A stretch of DNA of 8,858 nucleotides from Actinomycetota bacterium (GCA_018268545.1 JAFDWI010000027.1:1-8858); one strand, 5' to 3'; positions 1 through 7,019 are shown, counted from the stretch's first letter. Numbers and translations: made by a program. Notes: generated by a model not told the origin, from the letters alone.

Positions 1-1029
1 GATCACGGCCCGGATCCCGTCGGGTGTGTGGGCGAAGTCGACGACGACGGTCACCCCGGATGTCGTGGGAACCACCTCGAACCGACCGGGCACCGGATCA
101 GCGGCCTCGAGACCGGCACGGATGGTTCCGTCATCGACATCGAGGACGCTCGCCGTCGTCGCCGCGGCCAAGGCGTTGGCGAGGTTGAATCGACCGGCGA
201 GCGACATGTGCACCGGTCGGCCACGCCACGTGAACTCGATCGGAGCGGCAGCGACGACCGGATCGCCGTCGGCCAGACGAAAGCCCGTCATCGGGATGTC
301 CGATGCGTCCCGCAACAACTGTCCGTACGCGTCGTCGAGGTCGACGACGCCCTGAGCGCTGAACGACGGTTCGAACAACCGTGCCTTGGCGCGGAAGTAC
401 TCCTCCATCGTCTCGTGGTAGTCCAGGTGATCACGCCCGAGGTTCGTGAACACCGCGACGTCGAAGTGCATCCCGTCGACCCGATGCTGCGCGAGACCGT
501 GCGAGGAGACTTCCATCACCAACGCGTCGCATCCCCTGCGTCGAAGCGCAGCCAGCTCACGTTGCAGATCGGTCGCCTCGGGTGTCGTGCGAACGCCGCT
601 GAGCGTGCCGATGACCTCCACGTTCCGACCGTCGGCCCTCAGGATCGACCCGATCAGCGCGGCGGTCGTCGTCTTGCCGTTGGTGCCGGTGATCCCCACG
701 CAGAGCAACTCGGCGGAAGGGTCGCCGTGGATCATCGCCGCCACCGGGCCCATCGCGATCCGCACGTCCGGCACGATGATCTCCGGGACACCCGCCCCGA
801 TTGGACGACTGCACACGAGCGCGACCGCGCCCGCATCGACTGCAGCAGAGGCATGGTCGTGTCCGTCCGCGGTCGCACCGACGACGCAACAGAAGAGTGA
901 GCCGGGGCGGACCGCCCGATCGTCGTGGAAGGCATCGTCGACCACGATGTCACCGTCGCCTCGCAGGGTGGCCTCGATGCCGCGCCGGTTCAGCCCGTCG
1001 ACGAGCGTCGACAGTGTCGTGGTCGTCAC
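1..1029 (-). CDS. murE: UDP-N-acetylmuramyl-tripeptide synthetase MurE (3' end cut by window edge)
   Basis: This cytoplasmic Mur ligase adds the third stem-peptide residue, usually meso-diaminopimelate, to UDP-MurNAc-L-Ala-D-Glu using ATP. The first 343 residues are visible and run in frame to base 1. The order is typical: an N-terminal UDP-substrate domain (about 1-105), the ATP P-loop GITGTNGKTTT (112-122), EVSSHGL (173-179), FTNLGRDHLDYH (194-205), YFRAKARLF (211-219, with K215 the likely carbamylated lysine), and DFAHTPDGI (331-339) opening the C-terminal ligase domain. The DNPR-type motif that selects diaminopimelate would lie beyond the left edge, so the amino acid specificity cannot be read here. 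The chosen start is GTG at 1029, whose bases form a GTGA overlap with the ftsI stop. There is only a weak G-rich Shine-Dalgarno, so translational coupling is likely. MurF or another Mur ligase is excluded by the EVSSHGL and DFAHTPDG signatures. Confidence 0.95.
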   Translation of the reverse strand, partial: MTTTTLSTLVDGLNRRGIEATLRGDGDIVVDDAFHDDRAVRPGSLFCCVVGATADGHDHASAAVDAGAVALVCSRPIGAGVPEIIVPDVRIAMGPVAAMIHGDPSAELLCVGITGTNGKTTTAALIGSILRADGRNVEVIGTLSGVRTTPEATDLQRELAALRRRGCDALVMEVSSHGLAQHRVDGMHFDVAVFTNLGRDHLDYHETMEEYFRAKARLFEPSFSAQGVVDLDDAYGQLLRDASDIPMTGFRLADGDPVVAAAPIEFTWRGRPVHMSLAGRFNLANALAAATTASVLDVDDGTIRAGLEAADPVPGRFEVVPTTSGVTVVVDFAHTPDGIRAVI

Positions 1030-3155
1030 CGCGCCCCCGTGCGACGCGTGCTGGTCTCCGTCGTGGGCGCATCGGCGAGTGACCCGAGCAGTTGCGGGTT
1101 GACCGCAGGGAGCCCGTCGGTGGCGTCCTGCCCGGCGACCGGCGGGATCCGGAGCCGCCGGACGGCTTCGGCAGCGATCGCGCCGAACAGTGGGGCGGCG
1201 GTGTCCGAGGCGTAGTACGAACCGGACGGGTCGTTGAGCACGACGATGATCGACAGTTGCGGGTCGTTCGCCGGCAACATCCCGACGAAGGTCGACACGT
1301 AGTGGTAGCGGCCGTCGAGTCCCATGTAGCCATTGCCCGGCTGGTGCTGGGCGAGCGGCTTGCGTGCGGTTCCGGTCTTGCCGGCCACCTGATAGCCGGG
1401 GACGGCGGCCTTCTGACCGGTGCCGGTCTTGACCACGTTCGCGAGGATCCCGCGGAGCTCGCGCGCGACATCCGCGGGAATCACACGGTGTCCCCTCGAT
1501 GCCGGCGTCGGCTGGCGTCGTCCGCTCGCATCGATTGTCGCCGACACGAGCTTCGGGGCCACGGCGACACCGCCGTTCGCCAGCACGTTGTAGGCATCCA
1601 ACATCTGCAACGCGGTGACCGAGATACCCTGACCGATCGGGATCGAGCCGATCGACGAGCCACTCCAGTTCGCGAGCGGCAACAGGAGCCCGGGTGACTC
1701 GTTCGGGAACCCGAGTCCGGTCGGACTACCCAATCCGAAGTCGCGCAATGCACGATCGATCCGCTGCGGTCCGAGCATCTGCGCGATCTTGATCGTTCCG
1801 ATGTTGGACGAGACCGTCAGGATGTCGGTGACGCTGAGCCGGGACGGCAGCGACTCGGCCTCTCCGAACGTCGCTCCACCGAGGGTCATCGTCGGAGGGT
1901 GTTCGAACACGGTGGACGGGTCCACCTTGTGATCCTGCAGGGCCGTGGCCACGGTGATCACCTTGTTCACCGACCCGGGTTCGAACACGGTCGTGAGAGC
2001 CTCGTTGTTCGTCGACGGCGTCGCCTTGTGCGTCTTCGGGTCGGTCGCCACGTTGACCATCGAAAGGATCTCGCCCGTGGAGGGGCGGGTGATGATGGCG
2101 ATCCCGGACTCGGAGCCGGTCGCGGTCACCTGATCGGCGACGAGTTTCTCGACCGAGTACTGCAACGGGAGATCGATGGTGAGCTGGAGGTCGTCGCCGG
2201 GCCTCGCTGCCTCGAGTTGGCGTTGTCCACCGGGGATCGGCCCCATCGCGGACGTCTCGTAGGAAACCTCACCCGGGATGCCCTTGAGGAGGCCCTGGTA
2301 CTGCTTCTCCAGACCGCTGATGCCCTGGCCGTCGATGTCGGTCATCCCGACGACCGACCCGGCTTCGGATCCGTTCGGCCGGACACGCTGGTACTCGTCG
2401 ATCAGGTCGATCCCGGGCAGCTTGCCGGCGGTCATCAGCTTCTTGACCGCACTCGCCGCGGAGTCCGGGATCAGACGGTCGATGTAGACGAAGCGTGAGC
2501 GTTTCCGGAGCAACGGTTCGATCGTCGCCCGGTCGATGTTCAGGATGTCGGCCAGGCGGCTCGCCTCGGCGGCGACGTCGGTGACGGTGACCGGGTCGGC
2601 GACCACCGTGGAGCGTGGCACCGACAGCGCGAGATCCTCACCATTGCGATCGAGGATCGCGCCACGCCCGGCGGGAAGTGCGACCCGGACCGTGCGTTGG
2701 GTGACGCCGGTCGAGCGGTAGCGACCGGGGCTCAGGACCTGAACGTCGGTGAGTTTCCCGACGGCGATGGTGAACAGCAACGCCAACACGGTTCCGATAC
2801 CGAGGTACCGATTGCGGTCCGACACGAAGATCCCACGACGACCACCGGCACCGGCACCGGCACGACGCGGCGTCGACCGTGACCCGCCGGTGCGCGCGGG
2901 GTCGTGCCCGGTCGCCTCGGACGCCGGCCGCCGCGCCCGAGGGGGTGCCGCAGCCCTCTTCGCCGTCGTCGAGCGACGCGGCCGTGCCGGTTCAGCCGGA
3001 CCACGCCGGGTCGACCTGGTGGGGTGCGCCGAGGACGCGCTCGCGCCCGACCGTCCGGTGCCCCGGGATCCGGAGCGCTTCGGGACGGAGGCGTCATCGC
3101 CCCCGGTTCCACCGAAGAACCCGTTCGCGACCCGTGGCGGACGGCCTTCGGTCAC
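1026..3155 (-). CDS. ftsI: Septal class B penicillin-binding protein FtsI/PBP3 (transpeptidase)
   Basis: This is a monofunctional DD-transpeptidase that cross-links peptidoglycan at the division septum, working with FtsW and the FtsL/FtsB/FtsQ group. It has 709 residues. A low-complexity cytoplasmic tail rich in Ala, Arg, Pro and Ser spans about 1-110. One membrane anchor lies near 117-135. The N-terminal class B domain contains RGAILDRNGEDLALS (164-178). The transpeptidase domain follows, with catalytic SVNK (S395, K398), SSN (449-451) and KTGT (593-596). No PASTA repeat follows; the protein ends in a short polar tail (about 671-709). The GTG start at 3155 overlaps the ftsL stop as GTGA, which supports keeping the long tail even though the Shine-Dalgarno is poor. 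Actinobacterial FtsI proteins often have such a tail. It lies between ftsL and murE as in most dcw clusters, which favours FtsI over an elongation PBP2 or a sporulation paralogue. Confidence 0.95.
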   Translation of the reverse strand: MTEGRPPRVANGFFGGTGGDDASVPKRSGSRGTGRSGASASSAHPTRSTRRGPAEPARPRRSTTAKRAAAPPRARRPASEATGHDPARTGGSRSTPRRAGAGAGGRRGIFVSDRNRYLGIGTVLALLFTIAVGKLTDVQVLSPGRYRSTGVTQRTVRVALPAGRGAILDRNGEDLALSVPRSTVVADPVTVTDVAAEASRLADILNIDRATIEPLLRKRSRFVYIDRLIPDSAASAVKKLMTAGKLPGIDLIDEYQRVRPNGSEAGSVVGMTDIDGQGISGLEKQYQGLLKGIPGEVSYETSAMGPIPGGQRQLEAARPGDDLQLTIDLPLQYSVEKLVADQVTATGSESGIAIITRPSTGEILSMVNVATDPKTHKATPSTNNEALTTVFEPGSVNKVITVATALQDHKVDPSTVFEHPPTMTLGGATFGEAESLPSRLSVTDILTVSSNIGTIKIAQMLGPQRIDRALRDFGLGSPTGLGFPNESPGLLLPLANWSGSSIGSIPIGQGISVTALQMLDAYNVLANGGVAVAPKLVSATIDASGRRQPTPASRGHRVIPADVARELRGILANVVKTGTGQKAAVPGYQVAGKTGTARKPLAQHQPGNGYMGLDGRYHYVSTFVGMLPANDPQLSIIVVLNDPSGSYYASDTAAPLFGAIAAEAVRRLRIPPVAGQDATDGLPAVNPQLLGSLADAPTTETSTRRTGAR

Positions 3156-3598
3156 GGCACGTTCCGAAGGTAGGGCTTGACGTCGAGGTAGCCGCGCATC
3201 GTCGGGTCATCGGCGGTGCCGCCGCTGGAAAGGGCCGGGCCGGCCGGTGCAAGCCAGGTCGGGTTCTGGGCGTCGACCATGCCCAACGCATGTGCCCGTG
3301 CGACGATGCGTTCGGGGGCCGACAGTTGATCGACCTGCAAGCGCAGGCGGTCGTAGGTCTCCTGGGACGCCTGCGCATGACGATTCAGTTGGTCGATGTG
3401 CCGTTGGCCCGTGGCGAGGTGCACGTGGAACGCGACGGCGGTCAGCAACACCCCGAAGCACAGGGTCAACACCACCGACACGATGACGCGTTGACGGGTC
3501 GGGCTCGCCGGCGCGTCGACGACCCGCAGATGCGGTTCGCGATCGCCCTTCTCGCGGCGCGTTTCACGCAACGCCCTCGTCGGTGAAGCCGGACTCAT
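3152..3598 (-). CDS. ftsL: FtsL-like cell division membrane protein
   Basis: This is a small bitopic membrane protein of the divisome, 148 residues long. A basic cytoplasmic N-terminus (1-36) precedes one transmembrane helix at about 38-58. An extracytoplasmic coiled-coil stretch follows (about 62-95, with HIDQLNRHAQ and YDRLRLQVDQL). It then has APERIVARAHALGM (95-107), the usual end of FtsL/DivIC-type proteins, and a Pro/Gly-rich tail. Family members diverge strongly in sequence, so the call rests on topology, the RIVARAHALGMV signature and position between rsmH and ftsI. The ATG at 3598 overlaps the rsmH stop as ATGA and has a near-perfect Shine-Dalgarno. The gene itself ends in a GTGA overlap with ftsI, so the three are probably co-translated. 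By analogy with other FtsL proteins it would form a complex with an FtsB/DivIC-type partner and activate FtsWI; no such partner gene is in the window. Confidence 0.8.
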   Translation of the reverse strand: MSPASPTRALRETRREKGDREPHLRVVDAPASPTRQRVIVSVVLTLCFGVLLTAVAFHVHLATGQRHIDQLNRHAQASQETYDRLRLQVDQLSAPERIVARAHALGMVDAQNPTWLAPAGPALSSGGTADDPTMRGYLDVKPYLRNVP

Positions 3599-4572
3599 GC
3601 GATCACCTCCACGGCTCGCAGCCGCGCACTCGCAGCACGCGGGTTCGATTCGAGTTCACCCACGCCGGGCGTGATCCCGCCTCGAGTGAGATTTCGGGCC
3701 CGGGAACGTGCGCCACACCCGCACGGAAGCCCGGGTGGACACGTGCATCCGCCGGTCACCGCGTCGGCGAAGGCACGCTTGACGATGCGATCCTCCCCCG
3801 AGTGGTAGCTGATCACGGCGACCCTCCCACCGACGCCGACGAGGTCGAGGGCGACCTCCAGGCCGGTACGCAGCGCGTCGAGTTCGCTGTTGACGGCGAT
3901 GCGCAGCGCCTGGAAGGTCCGCTTCGCCGGATGCCCACCGTGTCGGCGGGCCGGCGCAGGGATCGCCGAACGCACGATGTCGGCGAGCATCGCCGTGGAT
4001 GTGATCGGTCGCGCGCCGACGATCGCGTGCGCGATGCGGCGGGCGAACCGCTCGTCCCCGTGCTCGGCGAGGAGCCGCGCGATCTCGGCCTCGGTGCTTT
4101 CCTCGAGCAACGTCGCCGCCGATCGTGGCAGGTCCGGGTCCATCCGCATGTCCAGCGGTCCGTCGAACCGGTAACTGAATCCCCGCTCGGCGCGGTCGAA
4201 CTGGGGCGACGACACACCGAGGTCGAACAGCACGGCGACGACCGGGCCGCCGTCGAGTTCGGCGAGGACCTGGTCGAATCGGCCCCGGCGGGTTTCGAGG
4301 CGCCCCGCGATCGCAGGGTCGGCGTCAAAACGCGCGAGGGCCGCGGCCAGCGCGTCGGGGTCCCGGTCGATTCCGATGATCCGGCGATCCGCGGTCGACG
4401 CGGCGAGTGCGGCCGCGTGGCCACCGCCACCCAGGGTGGCGTCCACGATCACGCCGGGGCCGAGATCGCCCAGGAGCGCCACGACCTCGTCGAGCAGGAC
4501 GGGCCGATGCACGAAGGCGCCGTCAGCCATGCCGGGTTCGCTTCGGTCGAGGATCGCAGTGGTCGTCGACAT
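3595..4572 (-). CDS. rsmH: 16S rRNA (cytosine(1402)-N(4))-methyltransferase RsmH (MraW)
   Basis: This S-adenosylmethionine-dependent enzyme makes the N4 methylation of C1402 in the decoding centre of 16S rRNA. It has 325 residues, the usual family size. Visible motifs in order are HRPVLLDEV (22-30), the SAM-binding DATLGGGGHA (44-53), GIDRDPDAL (67-75), FDLGVSSPQFD (116-126), RGFSYRFDGPLDMRM (130-144), HPAKRTFQALRIAVNSEL (214-231), ISYHSGEDRIVKR (254-266), and the C-terminal NPRAASARLRAVE (310-322). A CxC-x5-CxC cysteine cluster (C276, C278, C284, C286) precedes the C-terminus. The motif usually written HSLEDR reads HSGEDR here. The ATG at 4572 follows the mraZ stop by 3 nt and has GGAGG 11 nt upstream. 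The end overlaps ftsL as ATGA. This placement directly after mraZ is nearly universal. Confidence 0.97.
   Translation of the reverse strand: MSTTTAILDRSEPGMADGAFVHRPVLLDEVVALLGDLGPGVIVDATLGGGGHAAALAASTADRRIIGIDRDPDALAAALARFDADPAIAGRLETRRGRFDQVLAELDGGPVVAVLFDLGVSSPQFDRAERGFSYRFDGPLDMRMDPDLPRSAATLLEESTEAEIARLLAEHGDERFARRIAHAIVGARPITSTAMLADIVRSAIPAPARRHGGHPAKRTFQALRIAVNSELDALRTGLEVALDLVGVGGRVAVISYHSGEDRIVKRAFADAVTGGCTCPPGLPCGCGARSRARNLTRGGITPGVGELESNPRAASARLRAVEVIA
3602..3610 (-). promoter_or_regulatory. Strong ribosome binding site of ftsL inside the end of rsmH
   Basis: On the minus strand GGAGGTGAT lies 7 nt (counted from GGAGG) before the ftsL ATG at 3598. It matches the anti-Shine-Dalgarno of 16S rRNA over nine bases. 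The same bases encode the last residues of RsmH (VEVIA, then the stop). It fixes the ftsL start and is clearly stronger than the ribosome sites of ftsI and murE. Confidence 0.8.
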
Positions 4573-4575
4573 CGC

Positions 4576-5055
4576 TCACAATGCCTCCGCGGCGATGTGC
4601 GCTTCGAGCGCCTGCCAACGTTCGTCGGCCCCGGCGTCGTGTCCGGCACGTGCCCACAGTTCGAGCCGCGTGCGCTGACCGACCACGACGAGTTCCCGAT
4701 CGATCCCGGCGAACGATCGGAGATCGTCCGTGATGAACACCCGCCCCGCGGCGTCCAGGTGCACGTTCATGGCGAGCGCGTTGAGTGCTCGTCTCGCCCG
4801 CGCGTCGCCGAGTTCATCACGTTCCTTCGCCCGCATCGCGTCTTCGATCGAGCGGTACTCCCCCACCGGCATGATGGCCACGCAAGGGCCGGGCCACCGG
4901 AGCAGGACAACCCCGTCGGCGAAGGCCGGACGAAAGCTCGTGGGCATCGACAACCGGCCCCGGTCGTCGAGGGAACGGTCGAGTTCGCCGACGAGTTCGA
5001 TGCGATCGTTCGCTCGCTCGGTCGTCTCGAGGGTGGTTTGCCCACTGGCTCCCAT
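4576..5055 (-). CDS. mraZ: Transcriptional regulator MraZ, head of the dcw cluster
   Basis: MraZ is a ring-forming DNA-binding protein with two AbrB-like halves. In E. coli it represses its own dcw operon by binding TGGGN repeats. Here it has 159 residues. The two family signatures are LDDRGRLSMP (29-38) and VHLDAAGRVFI (98-108), each with the conserved DxxGR; a variable acidic/basic helix (about 65-92) lies between them. The ATG at 5055 is chosen because it is the closest upstream start to the conserved core. The only longer in-frame option (ATG at 5124) would add 23 residues lying over the predicted promoter. No ATG, GTG or TTG occurs in frame between 5055 and the first conserved motif. About 20 residues still precede the usual family N-terminus, a small extension. 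The operator boxes next to its start suggest autoregulation. Confidence 0.95.
   Translation of the reverse strand: MGASGQTTLETTERANDRIELVGELDRSLDDRGRLSMPTSFRPAFADGVVLLRWPGPCVAIMPVGEYRSIEDAMRAKERDELGDARARRALNALAMNVHLDAAGRVFITDDLRSFAGIDRELVVVGQRTRLELWARAGHDAGADERWQALEAHIAAEAL
4584..4588 (-). promoter_or_regulatory. Ribosome binding site of rsmH
   Basis: GGAGG on the minus strand lies 11 nt before the rsmH ATG at 4572, inside the last codons of mraZ. It supports the ATG at 4572 as the start, which leaves a 3-nt gap after the mraZ stop. Confidence 0.6.
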
Positions 5056-5086
5056 GAGCTCCCACTCTATTACCCAACTCTCCCCA
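5040..5086 (-). promoter_or_regulatory. Candidate MraZ operator: five TGGGN boxes
   Basis: Reading the minus strand, TGGGN occurs at 5086 (TGGGG), 5076 (TGGGT), 5064 (TGGGA), 5054 (TGGGA) and 5044 (TGGGC), given as the coordinate of each T. Boxes 1-2 and boxes 3-4-5 are exactly 10 bp apart; the two groups are 12 bp apart. Direct TGGGN repeats with 5-nt spacers are the established E. coli MraZ target, and the mraZ gene is immediately downstream. The boxes cover the -35/-10 spacer, the region after the -10, and the start codon itself. The pattern is read directly; binding by MraZ is inferred. Confidence 0.8.
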
Positions 5087-5092
5087 GCACAA
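5064..5092 (-). promoter_or_regulatory. Candidate mraZ/dcw promoter
   Basis: On the minus strand TTGTGC (5092-5087) is followed by a 17-bp spacer and TAGAGT (5069-5064). The -10 fits the TAnnnT pattern; the -35 matches only the TTG part of the consensus. A start 6-9 nt after the -10 would fall at 5058-5055, on or within 3 nt of the mraZ ATG, so the transcript would be leaderless or nearly so. This is a visual match, without experimental support. Confidence 0.5.
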
Positions 5093-5151
5093 GGACCGTC
5101 TCGTCCCGTCCCCGAAAGGGCCACGACCTGGGCTTGTGACCGTCGTCATGC

Positions 5152-5171
5152 GGTGCCGGGGTGTGGGCACC
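5152..5171 (-). terminator. Weak hairpin after the lipoate-ligase-like gene
   Basis: GGTGCC (5152-5157) and GGCACC (5166-5171) can pair as a 6-bp GC-rich stem with an 8-base loop. The stem begins 7 nt beyond the stop of the upstream leftward gene and lies about 60 bp before the mraZ promoter. No T-run follows, so it is at best an atypical terminator; readthrough into mraZ remains possible. Confidence 0.25.
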
Positions 5172-5178
5172 AGGTCGG

Positions 5179-5856
5179 TCAACGCCGCGAAAGGGCGTCC
5201 TCGACCGCCGCGCGCAGCACCCCAGGCGCCACTCGGACACCGGCGACCCGTCGGCCGAGATCCGATACGAGGCGGGCACGCGTCTCGGGCGTCGATGCGA
5301 ACAGCGCCGCCGTCGCAACCGGATCGAACCGGTGGAGCACGAGGACCTGGAACCGTGCGCCCGCACGGGTACGACGTTGGGACACGCCGACGACCTTTCG
5401 CCCCTCCACGAGCACCTCGCCCGGACCGACCGATCCGAAACAGACCGGCGAGCGTGCACCCGGGCGCCCCGGTTGCACACCGGAGGCGACGACGACGTCG
5501 CCGTCGACACCTGCGGTCCCCAACGCATCGGCGACGGCCTCGCCCAACCAGGTCGAGGATCGACTCACGTCACGTTCAAATCTCGGATCATCCGCGGGCA
5601 GCCACACGTCGAACCACGACGACGCACCGGCTTCGATGACGACCGCACCACCGCCACTGCGACGGCGGACCACCGCGAGGCGACGGCGCTCGACCTCGGC
5701 CAGATCGAGTACCGACAGCGGTTGGGTACTGCCGAGCACGATCGCCGAATCGGTCGGTTCGACGAACCAGATCGCGCGCCGGACCACGTCGGGAAACGGC
5801 GCCGCGTGCGCCGCCGCCACGGTCGCTCGAAGCGTGGTCGACTCGAAACCGATCAC
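5179..5856 (-). CDS. Compact lipoate/biotin-ligase-like (BPL/LplA/LipB fold) protein
   Basis: This 225-residue protein resembles the lipoate-protein ligase A catalytic domain. RRRSGGGAVV (64-73) corresponds to the RRxSGGGAVYHD lipoyl-AMP loop. GRKVVGVSQRR (152-162) holds the lysine (K154) that aligns with the catalytic lysine of LplA. A CFGSVGPGEVLV segment (139-150) precedes it. Differences from classical LplA are clear: it lacks the H-D after GGGAVY (it reads VVIEAGASSWFDVWLP), and it is much shorter than the roughly 330-residue enzymes, with no accessory C-terminal domain. Substrate and reaction are therefore uncertain; lipoate or octanoate transfer is only a fold-level guess. Two starts are possible: GTG at 5868 (229 residues) or GTG at 5856, which forms a GTGA overlap with the menC stop. 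I chose 5856 because this overlap recurs at other junctions here; neither start has a good Shine-Dalgarno. Confidence 0.7.
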   Translation of the reverse strand: MIGFESTTLRATVAAAHAAPFPDVVRRAIWFVEPTDSAIVLGSTQPLSVLDLAEVERRRLAVVRRRSGGGAVVIEAGASSWFDVWLPADDPRFERDVSRSSTWLGEAVADALGTAGVDGDVVVASGVQPGRPGARSPVCFGSVGPGEVLVEGRKVVGVSQRRTRAGARFQVLVLHRFDPVATAALFASTPETRARLVSDLGRRVAGVRVAPGVLRAAVEDALSRR

Positions 5857-7019
5857 GGGAACGACCACGACCGGGTCGTCGACGCCTCGAGGACGGCCCG
5901 ATCCGGCACGACCCCGATTCCCGGGCCCTTCGGCACGGCCAGGTGTCCGTCGACCAACTCGAGCGGCGACGTGAGATCACGTTCGTGGTAACGCGACGAC
6001 GGCCCGAGGTCGGTCGGCAGCGAACAACACGGCTGCGCCGCGAACGCCAGCGCCGCGGCACGCCCGATCCCCGATTCGAGCATCCCACCACAGAACACCG
6101 GAATCCCCTCGGCCGCCACGGTGTCCGCGATCACGATCGCTTCGAGGACACCACCGACCCGTGCCGGTTTCACGTTCAACGCCCCCATCGCACCGAGCGA
6201 CAACGCGGTGACCGCGGCGCCCGATGAACCGACGGACTCATCGAGTGCCACAGGCGACCCCACACGGCGGGCGACGATCGCCGAGCCGACGAGATCATCC
6301 GCCCCGAGCGGCTGCTCGACGTACGCGAGCCCACTCGCCGACGACTCGACGCGACGCAACGCTTCGACAGCCGTATCCGCATCCGGATAGGAGCCGTTGG
6401 CGTCCACCGCGAGCGTCACGTCCGGCCAGTTCCGCGTCGTCGCCCGCACCGGTTCGACGTCGTGTCGCGGGTCGATCTTGAGCTTGACGCTGCGATGCCC
6501 GGTCTCGACGGCGCGCCCCACCGCCTCCTCGAGCTGCGACAACGAATCGGTGATGCCGATGACCGCGGTGGACTCCACCCGCTCGGCGGCCGCGGATCCG
6601 CCCGCGGTTGCCAACGCGGACGCCAACGAGACTCCACGCGCCCGAAGGTCGAGATCGACCAGCGCCCCGATCAGCGAATGGCGCGCCATCTGGTTCCCCG
6701 GGACCCGGGCCAGGCGTTCGAGCGCCTCGGCCGGTTCCGCGATCACAAGCGGAACGAGCACCTCACACAGCACGCCCCAGCATCCCTCCAGGTACTCGGC
6801 GGTGTAGCCGGGGCTCGGCATCGCCGGGCATTCCCCCCAGCCCACGTTCCCGTCCGCATCGGTGGCCTCGACGATGATCACCTCACGATGCACGATCACC
6901 TCCCGGGCCGAACGGAACGGCGCCGAACCATCCAGACGCACCCGGTGCAACCGGATCGAGAGCACCGGCGGCGGAGCGTCGTCGTCGCGCCCCCGACGCG
7001 AAATCGATGCGCCGCTCAC
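5853..7019 (-). CDS. menC: o-Succinylbenzoate synthase-type enolase-superfamily enzyme (MenC)
   Basis: MenC dehydrates SHCHC to o-succinylbenzoate in menaquinone synthesis, in the cytoplasm. The protein has 388 residues. A capping domain (about 20-125) contains GNVGWGECPAMPSPGYTAEY (58-77). The barrel carries the expected residues: SVKLKID with K179 and K181, AVDANG with D206, YVEQPL with E235, ALDES with D260, and NVKPARVGG with K284 as the second catalytic base. CGGMLESGIGRAA (310-322) is typical of the MenC/N-succinylamino-acid-racemase branch, so a racemase side activity or assignment cannot be excluded. The GTG start at 7019 overlaps the upstream stop as GTGA. A longer open frame to 7388 exists but would run through the neighbouring gene and past the divergent promoters. 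No other menaquinone gene is in the window. The first 15 or so residues are poorly conserved in character. Confidence 0.88.
   Translation of the reverse strand: MSGASISRRGRDDDAPPPVLSIRLHRVRLDGSAPFRSAREVIVHREVIIVEATDADGNVGWGECPAMPSPGYTAEYLEGCWGVLCEVLVPLVIAEPAEALERLARVPGNQMARHSLIGALVDLDLRARGVSLASALATAGGSAAAERVESTAVIGITDSLSQLEEAVGRAVETGHRSVKLKIDPRHDVEPVRATTRNWPDVTLAVDANGSYPDADTAVEALRRVESSASGLAYVEQPLGADDLVGSAIVARRVGSPVALDESVGSSGAAVTALSLGAMGALNVKPARVGGVLEAIVIADTVAAEGIPVFCGGMLESGIGRAAALAFAAQPCCSLPTDLGPSSRYHERDLTSPLELVDGHLAVPKGPGIGVVPDRAVLEASTTRSWSFP

Noticed and set aside
28..900. A 290-codon plus-strand open frame at the left end
   Set aside because: It lies antisense to murE, whose motifs are complete in the minus frame; no recognisable domain in the plus frame.
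5109..5120. CCC-GAAA-GGG mini-hairpin upstream of mraZ
   Set aside because: A 3-bp stem is expected by chance in such GC-rich sequence and has no T-run or conserved context.
5056..5124. Longer MraZ starting at ATG 5124
   Set aside because: The added 23 residues are unlike the family N-terminus and their codons are the predicted promoter and operator boxes.
3583..5139. A 518-codon open frame on the plus strand opposite rsmH and mraZ
   Set aside because: It mirrors two unmistakable minus-strand genes, its translation shows no family motif and has Arg/Gly/Asp-biased composition typical of antisense frames in GC-rich DNA.
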